Assembly (NCBI GenBank): GCA_022747635.1
Contig: JAKTNV010000001.1
Coordinates: forward strand, 45,702,446-45,766,445
Source: Hetaerina americana
Lineage: Eukaryota; Arthropoda; Insecta; Odonata; Calopterygidae
Direction of reading: 5' to 3'
DNA: 64,000 bases
The notes below the pieces were generated by a model. The model had not been told where the DNA came from and searched no databases. It saw nothing but the letters and a program-made list of their open reading frames with translations. Made by a program: the position numbers and the translations under genes. This document shows, piece by piece, positions 24,700 to 36,849 of the stretch; position 1 is the first letter of the stretch; every line of letters starts with the position of its first letter.

Positions 24700-25850
24700 T
24701 CGATTAAAAAAAATTATTTTCAGAATTGATACATTCACTCAAAACTTCGAAATACCACCCTTGAGCGTCTACACACCATGTCAAGGGGTTTTTTCACCCC
24801 TTGTACGCCTTCTGGATGACGGCGCTCGAAATACTGTTAAGCTCCCTCGTTACATCCATTCTATTATTCACAAAAGAGGCCCAGGTGTTTGTTTCATACT
24901 TGTAACTCTAATATGTTTCGGAAAAGACTATATGTTTTCGGTCACTTTAAAGGAGCCTCAATATTCGAGTATTTTCCCTTTGTGTACTTAGAAGATTTGT
25001 CTTAAACCAGTTTTAAAACATTAATAGTTAATATATGATTTCCTTCTTGCACTAAATAAAAAAGTAGCCTCATAATTTTTGTAGAACTGCAGTGGTTCTT
25101 TTTAAAAAAAAGTTGGTAGCAGTCGTTTATTCCATCTGCATTTCTGATATTTTTACGAAATTACTTAAATATGCGTTCAGCAACAATTTTACTTGATAAA
25201 ACGTCAATCAGTTTTTAACTAACAAGGGGTAAGACCAATTCTCTATTATTTCTAGATATATTCAAGTTGAACTAGGTACTTAAACTCTTAGAAGTGTTGA
25301 GTTCTTCCGTAATTGTAGGCACTTAAGTGGTGTGCTCTCAGGTTCCTCTACCAGGCTTAGGTCAAATTTATGCGCATTTGAGAAAGAATTAAGTTACTCT
25401 TAACTTATTAGTAAGCCACTTTAAGTAACGGTGTTCCACAGAGGGTGTAATAATATAATAAACAAAATACCTTAATCTAGTATTTTTCCAATCGAATATT
25501 CTTAATTCTTTTTGCGATATTGATATCTTTCGCCGGTAACTGGGTCAATAGCATACCGATCGATTCATGAGTTGCCCTTGATTAGACTCGTTAAATGTTT
25601 GTGTAGTGATTTTGTAAATTTTCAAGAAATTTTTCACGGCACCACATCTCTTCGATGTCGATAAACACCAAACAACCTGGAATCAGGAACCATTTCTCAG
25701 TTGAGATTTATCGGAGTCTCTAACGTTAGTTGTTGGAAGCATCTTGAGTAAAATCATTGGCGTGATTAATAGCAGTAATTGGAATCTAACCAGGTTGTCT
25801 TGTTGCATTAAATGTTATCACTCCCAATATCCTATTTCCTCGGATGGATT
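24700..25850. other. AT-rich non-coding sequence
   Basis: Nothing was recognised. The + frame at 24596-24991 partly overlaps the LINE antisense and has no known motif. Confidence 0.45.
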
Positions 25851-25854
25851 CATT

Positions 25855-26210
25855 CGGACAGAGGGCAGGTCAGTGCAGTCCTTTTTCTGTTGACTTCCCA
25901 TTTCGAGGGCCTGGGTTTGATTCCCGGTGGTGACAGGAAATTTCATAGGTATCATGAGCCTTACTCGGATACGGTAATGGGAAGAAAACTTTGAGTAGAG
26001 CACAACGTCTTTTGGATGATTCGTTCAATGGCGAGACTCCTTGGCGCCTTTCGTGCAGAGTTGGTTGGGGAATGCCGACGCCAGGTTTCTCTTAACCCTT
26101 CCTCCATTCCCTTAATATTCTACCACTACTAATCTGTCCACAATTTTCTCATGGTGGAGATGGCCATAGCTGTTAGTCGCAACTTCCCACACCCATTAAT
26201 ACTCATTCTA
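25855..26210 (+). repeat. Probable tRNA-derived SINE
   Basis: A T-arm-like hairpin with a box B variant (CTGGGTTTGATTCCCGG, around 25911-25927) sits about 60 bases inside a moderately GC-rich segment. The head begins near GAGGGCAGGTCAGTGCAG. The downstream body (GTAGAGCACAACG, CCTTGGCGCC) is more balanced in composition than its AT-rich surroundings. The edges are uncertain and no target-site duplication was identified. Confidence 0.5.
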
Positions 26211-26214
26211 AAAG

Positions 26215-29200
26215 AAGCGTTGACTTAATTTTCACTGTTTTAGCAATGAGTTGTGTTTTCCAATAATTTGCAAAATGCTTAATCAACCTCAACTTGTAAA
26301 ATTTCGTTTATTAGAAATTTCATGATTGAGTCTTAGTTTTTTCGTCGATCTCTGAGTTTTGAGCACTTTCGTCAAAATCAATTCCTAAGGAAGGATAAAT
26401 GATAAATGAAAAGATAAATCCTACAGAAAATATTTATGACTGGAAAAGCTGCTCATTAAAAACCTTCCAACTCTCCAGGGCTTATTCATGTTTATATATC
26501 GACAAGAAAATTAATTATTTGAGAAACTTTCCCAATAATATAATTTATTTGTCCTCCACAAAACGAAACTCTAAATAAGGTTAGTTCGATAATATCCAAA
26601 TATTCACTCTACTCTGTTTGAGGTGAAAGACTTTTTTTCCCTGAAGCCCAGTACGAGTGTACTGTTATATTATCCCTCTACTTTCCTCATTCTTTCACTG
26701 TCCGATTCACTTGTTTTTTTTCATTTTGATACATGCAATCAAATTTATTTGTTCACGCTTATTATCGTATGGCAATTTTAGAAAAATCTGTATATTCTTC
26801 ATAAAAAATATATGTGTCTTTCCGTGCTGTTTACATGTTCTTGCCTTGATTTCCTCTCAATGCAATTGCTAAATCCAATTCTGTTTATTTATTTCAAAAG
26901 TGATTTAATGACCAATTTTTCATAATCAGTGACATTTTTATTAGTTAATTCACAGTTCGGCATTAATAACATGAGGATGTAACTGAGTTTAGGCCATATA
27001 AAAAGTTGTATTGACTTATTTTAAGTACGAATTTATTTCATTGTGAATGGCTCACTGCGATCAAAAGTCTCTCTCCTTTCCCTAATCTCGAAGGATTAGA
27101 GATAATATTTTCCAAAAATTAATCAAGTTTGCTCTTCTCTTAGCTCTAACTTAGGAGTTTATACACTCTTTTCCCTAATCTATCTTCATTTCGTAAACTC
27201 TAACATTAATATAACCTAAGAAAATTATTTATGATGACTCTGCTTGGTATTCAGGTATTTTGGCCGGAGGGATTTGTTGGACGTAGTATATCTAATGAAT
27301 TCAATTCCACTCAAATTAAGGTTTTTTACTTCCTCCTCTTCTCACTCCTCAGGCATATTTTTTTCTCAATGCATAACTGTTGAAGTATTACTTCTCACCA
27401 ATCTGTCTCGTCCTTCCCCTTTCCTTTCAGAATAGAGAATGCTTTATAAAAAACGTTAATAATAAATAAAGCGGCTTCTCGTGCTTGCCCCACGTCACGT
27501 ATTCCGCGAATCATTTTACCTATTTATTAATTTTTCAATATTCATGGAAACCGATTTAAGCATAACCTATAAGACTTAAACCTTCCGAAATGGTGGCTTA
27601 AGAAGATAAGGGAAAGAATTTGGGTAAAGTTAGATTTCTAGTTTTAAATATGGATTCCGGTGCCCATTTATAAATATAAAAGAGATTTTTGAGGGACGGG
27701 AGGATCCGACCAAAGATCATTTACCTATATCCCTCTCTCGAAACTTCTGATATCCTCTACTTTCACTTTCCCCAGACTTAATATTCAAATGCATTTCAGC
27801 CCACTCCTACACCCACTCATCAAAAAAGCAGTTTCATTCTTCTTTCCTATAAATATACTGCGGATTGCCTTCATTTCGTTTCATCGTTTCCTGGTTTCGG
27901 AAGAGGATGAAAGAAAATGGGAATTAGATAGAGAGATGGGAGATGAAAAGCAAAGAAAAGATGAAATAAAAGACTCCGGAGCGGGAATTTTGGGGCTATG
28001 AAAAAAGTTTCTTGGAGTACCGTTGGAGCAGCACATTTGCAGAGAGTCAGGGAAAACCTTTGAACAAGATTCATTTCTCGGAAAAAGAAAAAACTCAAAG
28101 ATGGAATTATTTATTTTCCAATGTATTGGAATAATGTTCGTCTCTACGTTACACTAAGTCAATGGTCGTTATGAAGAAGTTCAATTAGGATAAAATTATT
28201 AGGCAACTAACTATAAGAATCTCAAAACATCTTTCGTCTAGGATAAGAAAATCATTTTCTTACTTATTTTTCTCTACATTAACAACATTAGAAATATGGT
28301 AAGATTACCACAGAATTGGTCACTCGCTACATGCTACCTAAAAGTAGAATCATGGTTCTCGTTTCCTTCTTAATAGTCTGAATCATTTCATAGTTAATAC
28401 AGCTATGCTTAGATTCTCTTCTTTTATTGGAGACAACCCTATCAAAAATACGCAAATGAGATACTTCATATTCCTTGAATCTAGAAAATACCCCCGTTCC
28501 ACTTCTGCATAATAAGGTAGTGTCTAATCATTTCCTCCCGGGCGGTATTTTTTTCGTATTATGCAAGCGTATCGAGTACAAAGACGACTCGTTTATATTA
28601 GAGAGTATTATTTTTAGAATCTTCTTAATTAAATCCTTTGTGATACTGTCGAAATCGTGACAATGACGATCCGCGATATTTCCAATTATAATTTTTTGCG
28701 GAGTTACGTGTTCATTTTCTCACGAATTGTTTGCATTTATATTTCATATTTTACTTAATATAATTTTTTGGCTTTTAAGTACGATGCAGCAACGACGGTT
28801 TTAGCTTCCCAGCGCACTTAGCCACTAATAATCATTAACTGTTATCGTTATTTATATTATTTTCTGAGAAGATAGGAATATTCTTGTAACTATTAAACGC
28901 TTCCTGCAATTAGCCTGAGTAAAATCATTCGCAAAGAATGTTTTAAGACTTTTTCATGACATTAAAGAGATACGTATTGATGAGAATCAATCCATCTATT
29001 TTGACAAAATTTAGGTAATTCTGGTACTTTTTCTGGGAGCTGATTCACGATAATTTGCGTTAATTATTATTATGTAATTATTTTAATTTTACCTTTGGTT
29101 AAAGCCTGAATGGTACAGTACAATGCTTCTTTGAAGTAGAATACAGAGGCTTTCCATTTACACAACATAATGCAGTGCGAGGATGGATTTGTTGCGAAAG

Positions 29201-29230
29201 AGAATTTCACCTACAACCTAAAAAACTCAT
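26215..29230. other. AT-rich non-coding sequence
   Basis: No gene or repeat was recognised. Frames such as 26657-26872 and 27789-28001 are short and featureless. Confidence 0.45.
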
Positions 29231-29379
29231 CATGAATCTGTGGCCGCACATCCATTATTCTATGAGTTGAGAATTAGTCACCGCGAGCGTAGGCAAAAAT
29301 ATAAACTGGATGATCTCGATATAAATGTTATAGATCGTTGTTTTTATTTTTGTATCCGTTTCTCCAGCAGTCATATCGA

Positions 29380-30160
29380 TGCGAATTCATTTAACACCAT
29401 CACTTCAGCTGTAGTTTCCGCGGTCGCTAAAATGAAGCGGAAAGAAATTGATTCCGTTCCTCTTCCTGTCTCGGCGATGCCATTCCACGTTGAGTTCCTC
29501 CCAGTCTCGAAGCATTCTGCCGACCGGTGAAAAAAATAATCATCCGAGGGTTGACCGAGGATCGTAGCCATCCGTCAGGGGTTTTACCTGTGAGGAGGGA
29601 GTAAGGGATGAAAATGGAAAAGAAGGTATAGAGGGAGGGAACGACAGTAGGAGATGGGCGGCGTCGATGGGAGGGAGGGAAGGATAAGGACGCGGCGTGC
29701 ATCTCTAAGTGTAATGAGCCTGCATCCCAGATACTGACGACACACGGATGCATTATCGAACGCATCGATTCGATTGTACCCCCGCCCGAAAGGAAGGAGG
29801 ATGGACGAGGATGGAGAGGAAGGGTGACGTGAATGAGGGAGAGTTGGGCGGAGCGAACGGAAATGGGGGTAGGAGGAGACGGCTCCATTAAATTTAGCGA
29901 ACTCGGGAGTCAGGGTGGGCGGGTGTTGGTTGGGTGATTAAAAAAACGGCTGGGTGAGTTTCGGGTACCGGAGGAAAATTCGGATGAGTCTTTGACGGCG
30001 AAATCCCCTGAAGGGGGAGAGGGTATTTGGGGGTAGGGGGGGAACTGGAGGGTGGAAAGACCGTAACTTCTGTGCGAACTAAATGATTGACGGTGATAGA
30101 GAACAAGGGAGATAACGCGGCAAAAGGATGAGGCTCGAGATAACGGGAGCATCGAGGGAT
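29380..30160. other. GC-rich, purine-rich island
   Basis: From about 29580 to 30060 the + strand is rich in GGAGGGAGG- and GGGGG-type runs. Minus-strand frames at 29427-29888 and 29894-30152 are proline/serine-rich compositional artefacts. The part at 29240-29530 is less biased but carries no known domain. Confidence 0.4.
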
Positions 30161-30990
30161 CTGGAAAGTGATGCGAAATATATGGAACCGATGGGAAAAT
30201 GAAATCTTTATCAGCGCAAGATTATCTTAGATTGTTAAGGGAGAGGTATAAAATGGGAATGTGGCCACAAAGGGCAATAATTTTCCTAGCAAAATGAAAA
30301 TGTATCCACGTGATATGACAACGCGGCATTTTGCGCTGTCAGATGTGTCAGCGAGATGAAATCGGAGTTTCTAATTTTTGGTGGCACGAAATAATAAAGG
30401 TAGGAAGTACGTGCACGTCGTCCAAAGCAGTTTTGTCCTTCGTAAACGGAAAAAAAAGGCCCAGAAATAATATGAACGGGGGTTTCAACTACATTCTAGA
30501 ACTCTCTTTTTTTCTCTTTGGATTAGGCTGGAAATTAACGCAAAGCTAAATTAAAAGCTTCATTTAAAAAAAGTGTTTGGCACAAACAGAAGTGTCATTG
30601 TGCAAAATAAAACAGGATGCATAAATATTCATTAATTAAAATTAAATTCAATTAAATATTGCAACATTTATATTATGTACTGATAGATTTTAATAAACCA
30701 TTGGCAAATGGTATGCAGTGAAAGAGCTCGCCACGAGGAAGCACCATATGATTATTATTTATTTATTCTCAATAATTGATTCGAAGTCGGATTTTTTTAT
30801 CAGGTGAAGTAAATATTAAGTATTTATTTTTGTCAGTATTTTTTTTAATTTTCAAAGGCGAAACAAAATTTTAAATGCCATTCCTTACATATTATAGTCA
30901 TGGTATATTTGGGTTATAAATGCTTCAATAGCTTAGGTTTATATCTCTCCGTGTAGCTAAAGTATATAATTCGTGGACAAGTGTGATATC

Positions 30991-31070
30991 TGTGCCTGAG
31001 GTGGGATTCGAACCCATCGAAATTGACTCCGCAAGGCCTGCGCGTTATCGACCCGAGTATCGCCTGGACA
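30991..31070 (-). repeat. tRNA-like SINE head or tRNA relic
   Basis: On the minus strand this reads GGCCTTGCGGAG, then GATGGGTTCGAATCCCA, then CCTCAGGCAC. That is a T-arm with a perfect box B (GGTTCGAATCC), preceded by an anticodon-arm-like stretch and followed by an acceptor-like 3' strand. The expected complementary 5' acceptor strand is absent, so it is not a functional tRNA. It is probably the head of a degraded tRNA-derived SINE. Confidence 0.5.
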
Positions 31071-31074
31071 TTAA

Positions 31075-32340
31075 TTTTTATCGCATTGCGTCGGAAATTT
31101 TTACGACGGCGCGGGCACAAAGCGAATGAAAATTTTCGTCCCCCTGCATTTCCCTTTAGCAGGTGGCAATTTTCACGAAATTTTGAATTCCCACCCGGCC
31201 GTAGAAAACTCAGGCCCTTGAGCGAGGGAAATGTAAAAACGTGGTGTGTTTCGCCAGGGCGGAACTGTACTCGTGGGAAGCGGCAGCATGACTTCCGGCC
31301 CCGAAGGGTGGGAAAATACGTCGCCCAGGCCGCCAAGTCCCACTCGTGTTACGCCGATGCCCGCCCGAGCGAAAGATATAAACATGGGAAGATTTGGGAG
31401 CGAAATCGGAACGCCGTACCCGGGAACCCACGTCGACAATGGAGCCTGGGATCTGATAGTTAAAGGAAACTTGAACTGGGAGTGTGAGAATGGGGTTTGA
31501 CTGGGGGCTGGAGAATAAAGATGAAATGAAAGGAAAAAAAGAGGAAGAGGAGGGCATTAAAAGGACCGTCCGGGGAAGGGTCGTGGGACTGAACAAGGGG
31601 AGGGAAGGAGGCGAGGGAGGGACAGAGAGGAAGAAATGAAGCCGAGTTAAAATATATTTCCGAAAAAAATCGAAGGAGGAAGTTACTATCGCGAGGCGAC
31701 CGGAAGAGCCATTAGGCAGATGAAAGGTGTGAAGAGCACGGGTAAGGCGGTGTGGGGTGGGGGTGAATGGGAGGAGGCGAGCTTTTTCCTATGGCCACCC
31801 CGAGTTTTAAGGGTCCCTAGCCATTTGGTCGTAGTGCTTTGGTATCGATCTGCCGTCTGGTCCCGATGCTTTCCCCCACCCGCTCTTCGACCCCTCCTCC
31901 TCTGGGCCCTCCTCTCGTTCTCCTCTCCCGCCTGCCCCCAACCACCCATAGGTCACCCTCAACCTAGCCCGCATTTTCTCCTTTCTCCGACACCCATTCC
32001 ACCCTTCCACACTCCCTGACCGCCCACGCCCTCTTTCCCTGACAAACCTTGCCTCCCTCCCCCCGCAACCATTAGCCGATAATCACCCGGGGTGACGTTG
32101 ACGGAGTTGCAAGGTGTCCGGTGGGCCTTCTGCGCTCCGCGGTTGAGGGCTCACGGTCGCCTTTTGGGAAGGCAGTGGATCGCCTGTATGACACGTTCCC
32201 ATCTTTCAGGCGCACGCTTGCTCGCACGGGACGGTGGGGGATTGTGTCCCCAGATACGACTCTCCAAAACGAGTAGATGCGATTCCTCGGAAAATGTTGC
32301 CAAAGTTGGATCAGACTCAAAGTCTTGCTCTTCCAACGCC
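31075..32340. other. GC-rich island with purine- and pyrimidine-rich segments
   Basis: CpG-rich sequence at about 31090-31460 is open in most frames on both strands, including a 146-codon + frame at 31023 and a 140-codon minus frame. It is followed by a purine-rich run (31500-31680) and a pyrimidine-rich run (31850-32070). None of the translations resembles a known family. It lies about 10 kb upstream of the first identified kon exon, so it is one candidate for a regulatory region. Confidence 0.35.
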
Positions 32341-32344
32341 TACT

Positions 32345-35300
32345 TATTATTTGAAATGGAAATCCTGATCAAGATCTCGCTAGTAACCCACTATTTTTTT
32401 ATAGAGGCATTAGCATCATTGTTCTACTAGATAAGTTTTCTTTAAAGAATCGTAATTCTAAGATCCTTTTAAGTCCACGTAGTATTATGAGCGCTTCTGA
32501 CGGAATTCCCATCAAAGTCCGTAAATGCACTTCTCTATAACTAAAGTTAGCTTGTCCGCTAAAGTAATTAAAATAATAACTCGTGTAGAAAACTATAAGC
32601 ACGGTAATAAACCTGAAGCCCAGTTAATTGAGCCTTACTTCTCTTTTAAATCGGTTGATATTTTAAATCTCTTAGTCATTGCTATCCCCTCGGTCAAGTA
32701 TCTACTGAAAATGTTGTCTATTACACTATTTACATAAACGATTTACAAAATTATGTATCACAGTAGCTTTTCGTATTTTCCCGTCCCCATTTTGTATATC
32801 GCTGGCCTTGCTGTTATTACATTATTTTCCGGGTTTAGCTACTAAGAAAAATAATTTTTTAAATAAGGGAATAATTAGATAAATAATAATCCAAGTTAAT
32901 CGCTCAAAATTTCACGCATAAATGTAAAATTTGATAGGTTCAAAATTCAATACTTAACCGTATAAAAGATTATTCCAAATATTCATAATCGTACTCTATT
33001 GGATATTTTACTATTCATGGTACATAATTGTTTTTAAGAAGAGTGCGCATTCCCCTTCCAACTCCTTTGTGCAGTTTTGTAAAACTCGAGATGGCGAAGT
33101 GGAAATATGTTAACTAATCTTCCTCTGAAGTCAAACTGCGTCGCTAAATTTTTATCATTCCCTCTCAATTTCTCATTCTCGTTCAATATTCTTCATCAAA
33201 AGTCTGTCATACTGATGAATTTTCCTCTGGCTAGAGTCCTCCACCTCTATTAAACTCCTCCGTATTACTTTCCTTGCTAGGTGAAATACATCTTAAGCTT
33301 TCCACTCGCCACGTATAAGCGTCCAACTCCTTTGCCTATTTCAGAGGAAATATCGATTGCGTTATATACGGCTACTATTAAACCGGAAATCACCTTAATT
33401 ACCGTCTGCGACAAGCTAGTGTTTTTGCTGACGAGGAATCGATTGCCGAATACTCACCGGGATTAGAATGCTTCCATATCTGGCTAAATTAACCAAACGA
33501 AAACATTGTGGTTTTTCTTTTAAAAATTCATCTCACTTCCTCAAAATTTTAATTGAATATTCAAAGCAAGTATTCAGGGAAGTAAAAAACCCCAGATAAA
33601 AAAAGTAAAAGCTCCCATTCCGGGATTTTGGCGGTCTGTGGCCACGGGTAACGCGCAAGGAAAGAGCATCTCCGCTCTGCTCGTGTGGGCATGATACATA
33701 TTTCATTTACAGGAAAATGGAGCCAACTGTGCTAGTTAATTTTTTACTTTTTTTAGTTTAGAAGGAGTTATCCGTGGTTTATTTCATTTTCAAATGGTAG
33801 CATTCTTTATCTGCTATTATTATATTCACCCACTGTTATAATTTCGTCGGATGTGATGAATCGCACCTGAATCAAGCAATCAGTGATAAAGGCTTAAATA
33901 TAATCAAAATTCATTGCAAGTGCTCAAGGAAAGTATAATCAGATCAGCGGTATTCCTGCTCTACAGCTTGCCCCTGCATATTTGTTTATTTGCTTAGTCA
34001 TTATTGGTGATTCGTGAGTCTTAGTTGGGTCTGCAAAGAATGCACAAAAAGGCCGAACGTAAGAGACCACACCAACTGCTTCACCGGCAAGGGACAAGTT
34101 TTAGGCGGGAAGGATAATGGAAGCATCAGGATTAGGTAAAATAATGCATATTCGACGGCACTCAATGCTTCGAGTTGTGGTCATCGGAGTAAATGGATCG
34201 CCAAAGTGAACCTTTTTCCGTTAAATGCATTCATCTCGCGGGTATTGCAATGCCCCTTCTTTTTTTCTCGGATGAAGTATGAAAGAAAATATTTATTGAG
34301 TGTACGAGCGTACTACTATCGGAATCAAGTGGCACCTAAAAAAACAATATCCCCCTAGGACGTTATGAGTAACGATACGAGAACATATTGTCATCGTTAA
34401 AATGAAGAAAGTAACCTCTTATAGTTTTTCTCGTCAATCTTTTTGTTGGTCTACTTGCTTATAATATATACAGTATATGTATCAGTCTTTATAGAACTAA
34501 GACTGGGATCCGTATCAAAGAAATTTTTAATAATTTAATTGATGAAAATATTCGGCTTCCTAATGGCATTGAGTTTGTCACTAAAGGTGAATATCATTAA
34601 ACATGTAAATATGAATTATTTTCACAACCAGTTAAGTGATTCCACTGTATTTTCACAGGAGTTGAAATTTTAAATAAATTCTTGCACTTCTGCTGTCGCA
34701 CATGCATTGCACGGCGTTTATTCTAATGAATACCTGTAATTCCAAACTCTACTCGTTACTATCCATAAAAGATTTTACTGTCTCTTATTTTCAAAATCGC
34801 CTAGATTAACGGCATAAGGCGGATCGGAGGCCATTTTTGAGCCAACATCGAAATATTGACGAATTATTAATTTGGTCTTGTTTTCATCAGAGTGAGAACA
34901 TTTGGAAAAATTTAATTTTAAATAATTTTTCACAAAACTTTAAGGAGCCAATAAGTATTAGAAAAGACATTAATCCTGTAATCATTACCTCTAATTTATA
35001 TTCCAGTTACTTCTTATTTCATAAGCTCTCATTCCATACTATTTATTTAGTTAATAAAAATAACGATTTTGTGATTAAATTTCTAGCTTCCCAAATTAAT
35101 TTTTCAAAAGTCAATATCAAGTAACAAAAATAATTATCTCGCAACAGAAAACAGTTGAATTGCCCAAAATAATCAGTAATCTAAGGGACTAAAAATGTAT
35201 TGGCAGATACCAATTTAATCATTATTATTAATTTTATAATATTTTAAGTACAGAATCCAAACAATGACCTAAATATTATTTGAACTGAAAAAGAAAATAC

Positions 35301-35370
35301 ATTGTTCTTCGGCATACATTTTGTTATGCACGACCAACGTGCGACGCCTCCAACCATCCAATTCTTACTT
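32345..35370. other. AT-rich non-coding sequence
   Basis: Nothing was recognised. The open frame at 34837-35124 (95 codons) is long for such AT-rich DNA but is rich in N, I, F and S and has no motif I know. Confidence 0.45.
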
Positions 35371-35375
35371 TATTT

Positions 35376-35448
35376 CCATTTTAAATGAGTTTATAATTTT
35401 CCGCAGACTTTCAAAGTCTGTGGAAAATTACAAACTCATTTAATATGG
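35376..35448. repeat. Near-perfect 36-bp hairpin
   Basis: Arms 35376-35411 and 35413-35448 are complementary with three mismatches in 36 and a single-base gap at 35412. Weaker complementarity may continue outward (ACTTTATTT against AAAGTAAAA). It could be a foldback mini-element, the product of a local inverted duplication, or a hairpin RNA precursor. Confidence 0.85.
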
Positions 35449-35639
35449 ACATCAAAAAATTCCACAAAGTAAAACCTTAAAGTGTAAAGTGCACTTACTT
35501 TATTTATTAAAAAAGAGGAAATACTTTCAGTGGATGCAGCATAGGAGTGATGCATCTTTTTGCAAAAAGGTTTTGTGCATACTCTCTACATGTTAAGGAA
35601 AGATTAGTGAAAATTTGGACATGACCTATGGTTTTGTGT

Positions 35640-35922
35640 GACAAAGGGACTTAGTCATTCGAGCAAAATGATGGGGGTATGTTGGAGGTTTAAGAGGCGT
35701 GGGTGTGGAGAAGGATAAAAAAGGTAAAATGGACGAAAGGAAAACAAATGAATAAGTACGAGTAATACTAGGCAAGGTGAGGGAAGAGAGAGAATTGTTA
35801 TTAGAAATCCAATGGAGGCAGGAAATGTCGATGCAGAGAATTTTGAACGGCAATGGCCGCAAGCTAAAGACTGTGATAGAGGGTGGAAGATTAGGTAAGT
35901 GAGCTAAAGTGAGAAAAATGAT
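35640..35922 (+). pseudogene. LINE 3' coding fragment, interrupted by a mariner
   Basis: Shifting frames on the + strand give E-R-K-T-N-E, then R-E-E-R-E-L-L-L-E-I-Q-W-R-Q, then R-I-L-N-G-N-G, then K-T-V-I-E-G-G-R-L-G-K. This is the 3' end of the coding region of the same kind of LINE as at 23885-24690 (R-K-T-N-E-E-V-L, E-E-R-E-L-L), in the opposite orientation. Coding resemblance appears to resume after the mariner at about 36850 (V-L-N-G-L-K-K-R-R). Stops and frameshifts are frequent. Confidence 0.65.
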
Positions 35923-35923
35923 A

Positions 35924-36848
35924 GAAGGTGTGTATAAAAAGTGTCAATAACAATTTTTTACTGAATGGCTGTCCGTCGCTGCGCGCTCGCACTGCACAGG
36001 CTCGATGGTGGACGAAGGCCTTGCCTTCAACACGCGTCAAGCAACAATTGCTTGTGAGTGTTCGTTAAGCTAGATAATTTTTTAGTAGACCCTAGTCGAG
36101 TGACTCGGTGCAAGCGCAAAATGTAGCGAATGATTGAACAGTACTACGCTATCTAATTTTGTATTGTTGGGGAGAAATCGGGTACAAAGAACTTGCATAT
36201 GAGTTGCCAAGTGTTCAAGGATTAAAGAATGTCACCAACTGCAGTTTTTAAGTGGCTCAAGCTCTTAAAGATGATTGAGAGGGTGTGGAGGATGAGCCCC
36301 TGGCTGGACGGCCGTTGACATCAACAACTGATGACAACGTGTGCGTTAGTAGCTGAAATCTGTCCGTCAGTTAAGTGATCGCAGATCGTATTGTCATTGA
36401 TAAGATGAAAGTGCACACCATTATCGCAGAAAACTTGGCAATGCGAAAGATCTACGCTAAACTTGTCCCGAAGGTCTTGACGGACGACCAAAAGGATAGT
36501 CGAGTGTCTGCTTGCGAAGACCTGCCACGACATTACGAAAACTCCCCGACCCCCCTACAGTCTCAACTTGGCACCTATTCCTCAGCAGACTATTTCCCAT
36601 TCTCAAAAGGGAAATCCTCCATCAAAGGACACCACCATGGGACGCTAAGTGCCGTCAAAGAAGCTTGCACGCGTACCCTTGGGGACCTTCCTGAATCTGC
36701 CTAACAGGAAGCCTTCCAGCTGTGGAAAAACCTCTGGCAAAAGGGTGTCGACGCTCAAGGGATATAGTTGAAGACTTTAGAGGCATTCCAGCAATAGCTG
36801 TAATTTTTTTATCAGAAAGGTTACCCGGTACTTTTTATATAAACCTTG
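35924..36848 (+). mobile_element. mariner-like element lacking its catalytic core
   Basis: Diverged terminal inverted repeats, GTGTATAAAAAG at the left and CTTTTTATATAAAC at the right, bound about 0.92 kb. Inside, + strand translations in shifting frames match an N-terminal mariner transposase half. The 3' part then matches the C-terminal end. The total is about 350 bases shorter than a standard 1.27-1.3 kb mariner. It sits inside a LINE fragment. The clear differences from the copy at 1107-2421 in ends and protein suggest another mariner subfamily. Confidence 0.8.
36130..36770 (+). pseudogene. mariner transposase remnant with internal deletion
   Basis: The DNA-binding half is readable as V-F-K-W-L-K, then G-V-E-D-E-P-L-A-G-R-P-L-T-S-T-T-D-D-N, then I-A-D-R-I-V-I-D-K-M-K-V-H-T-I-I, then L-A-M-R-K-I-Y-A-K-L-V-P-K and R-V-S-A-C-E-D-L at about 36525. 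In a normal mariner the D-E-T-W and H-H-D-N-A-P regions should follow. Instead the frame jumps to A-D-Y-F-P-F-S-K-G-K-S-S-I-K-G near 36585, then E-A-F-Q-L-W-K-N-L-W-Q-K-G-V-D-A-Q-G. Two of the three catalytic Asp are therefore gone. Several stops and frameshifts are present. The open frame at 36375-36704 spans the deletion point. Confidence 0.8.
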
Positions 36849-36849
36849 T

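Noticed and set aside
31023..31463. A 146-codon + frame and a 140-codon minus frame covering the same GC-rich DNA
   Set aside because: Open on both strands at once, no recognisable domain, and the left end overlaps a tRNA-like repeat.
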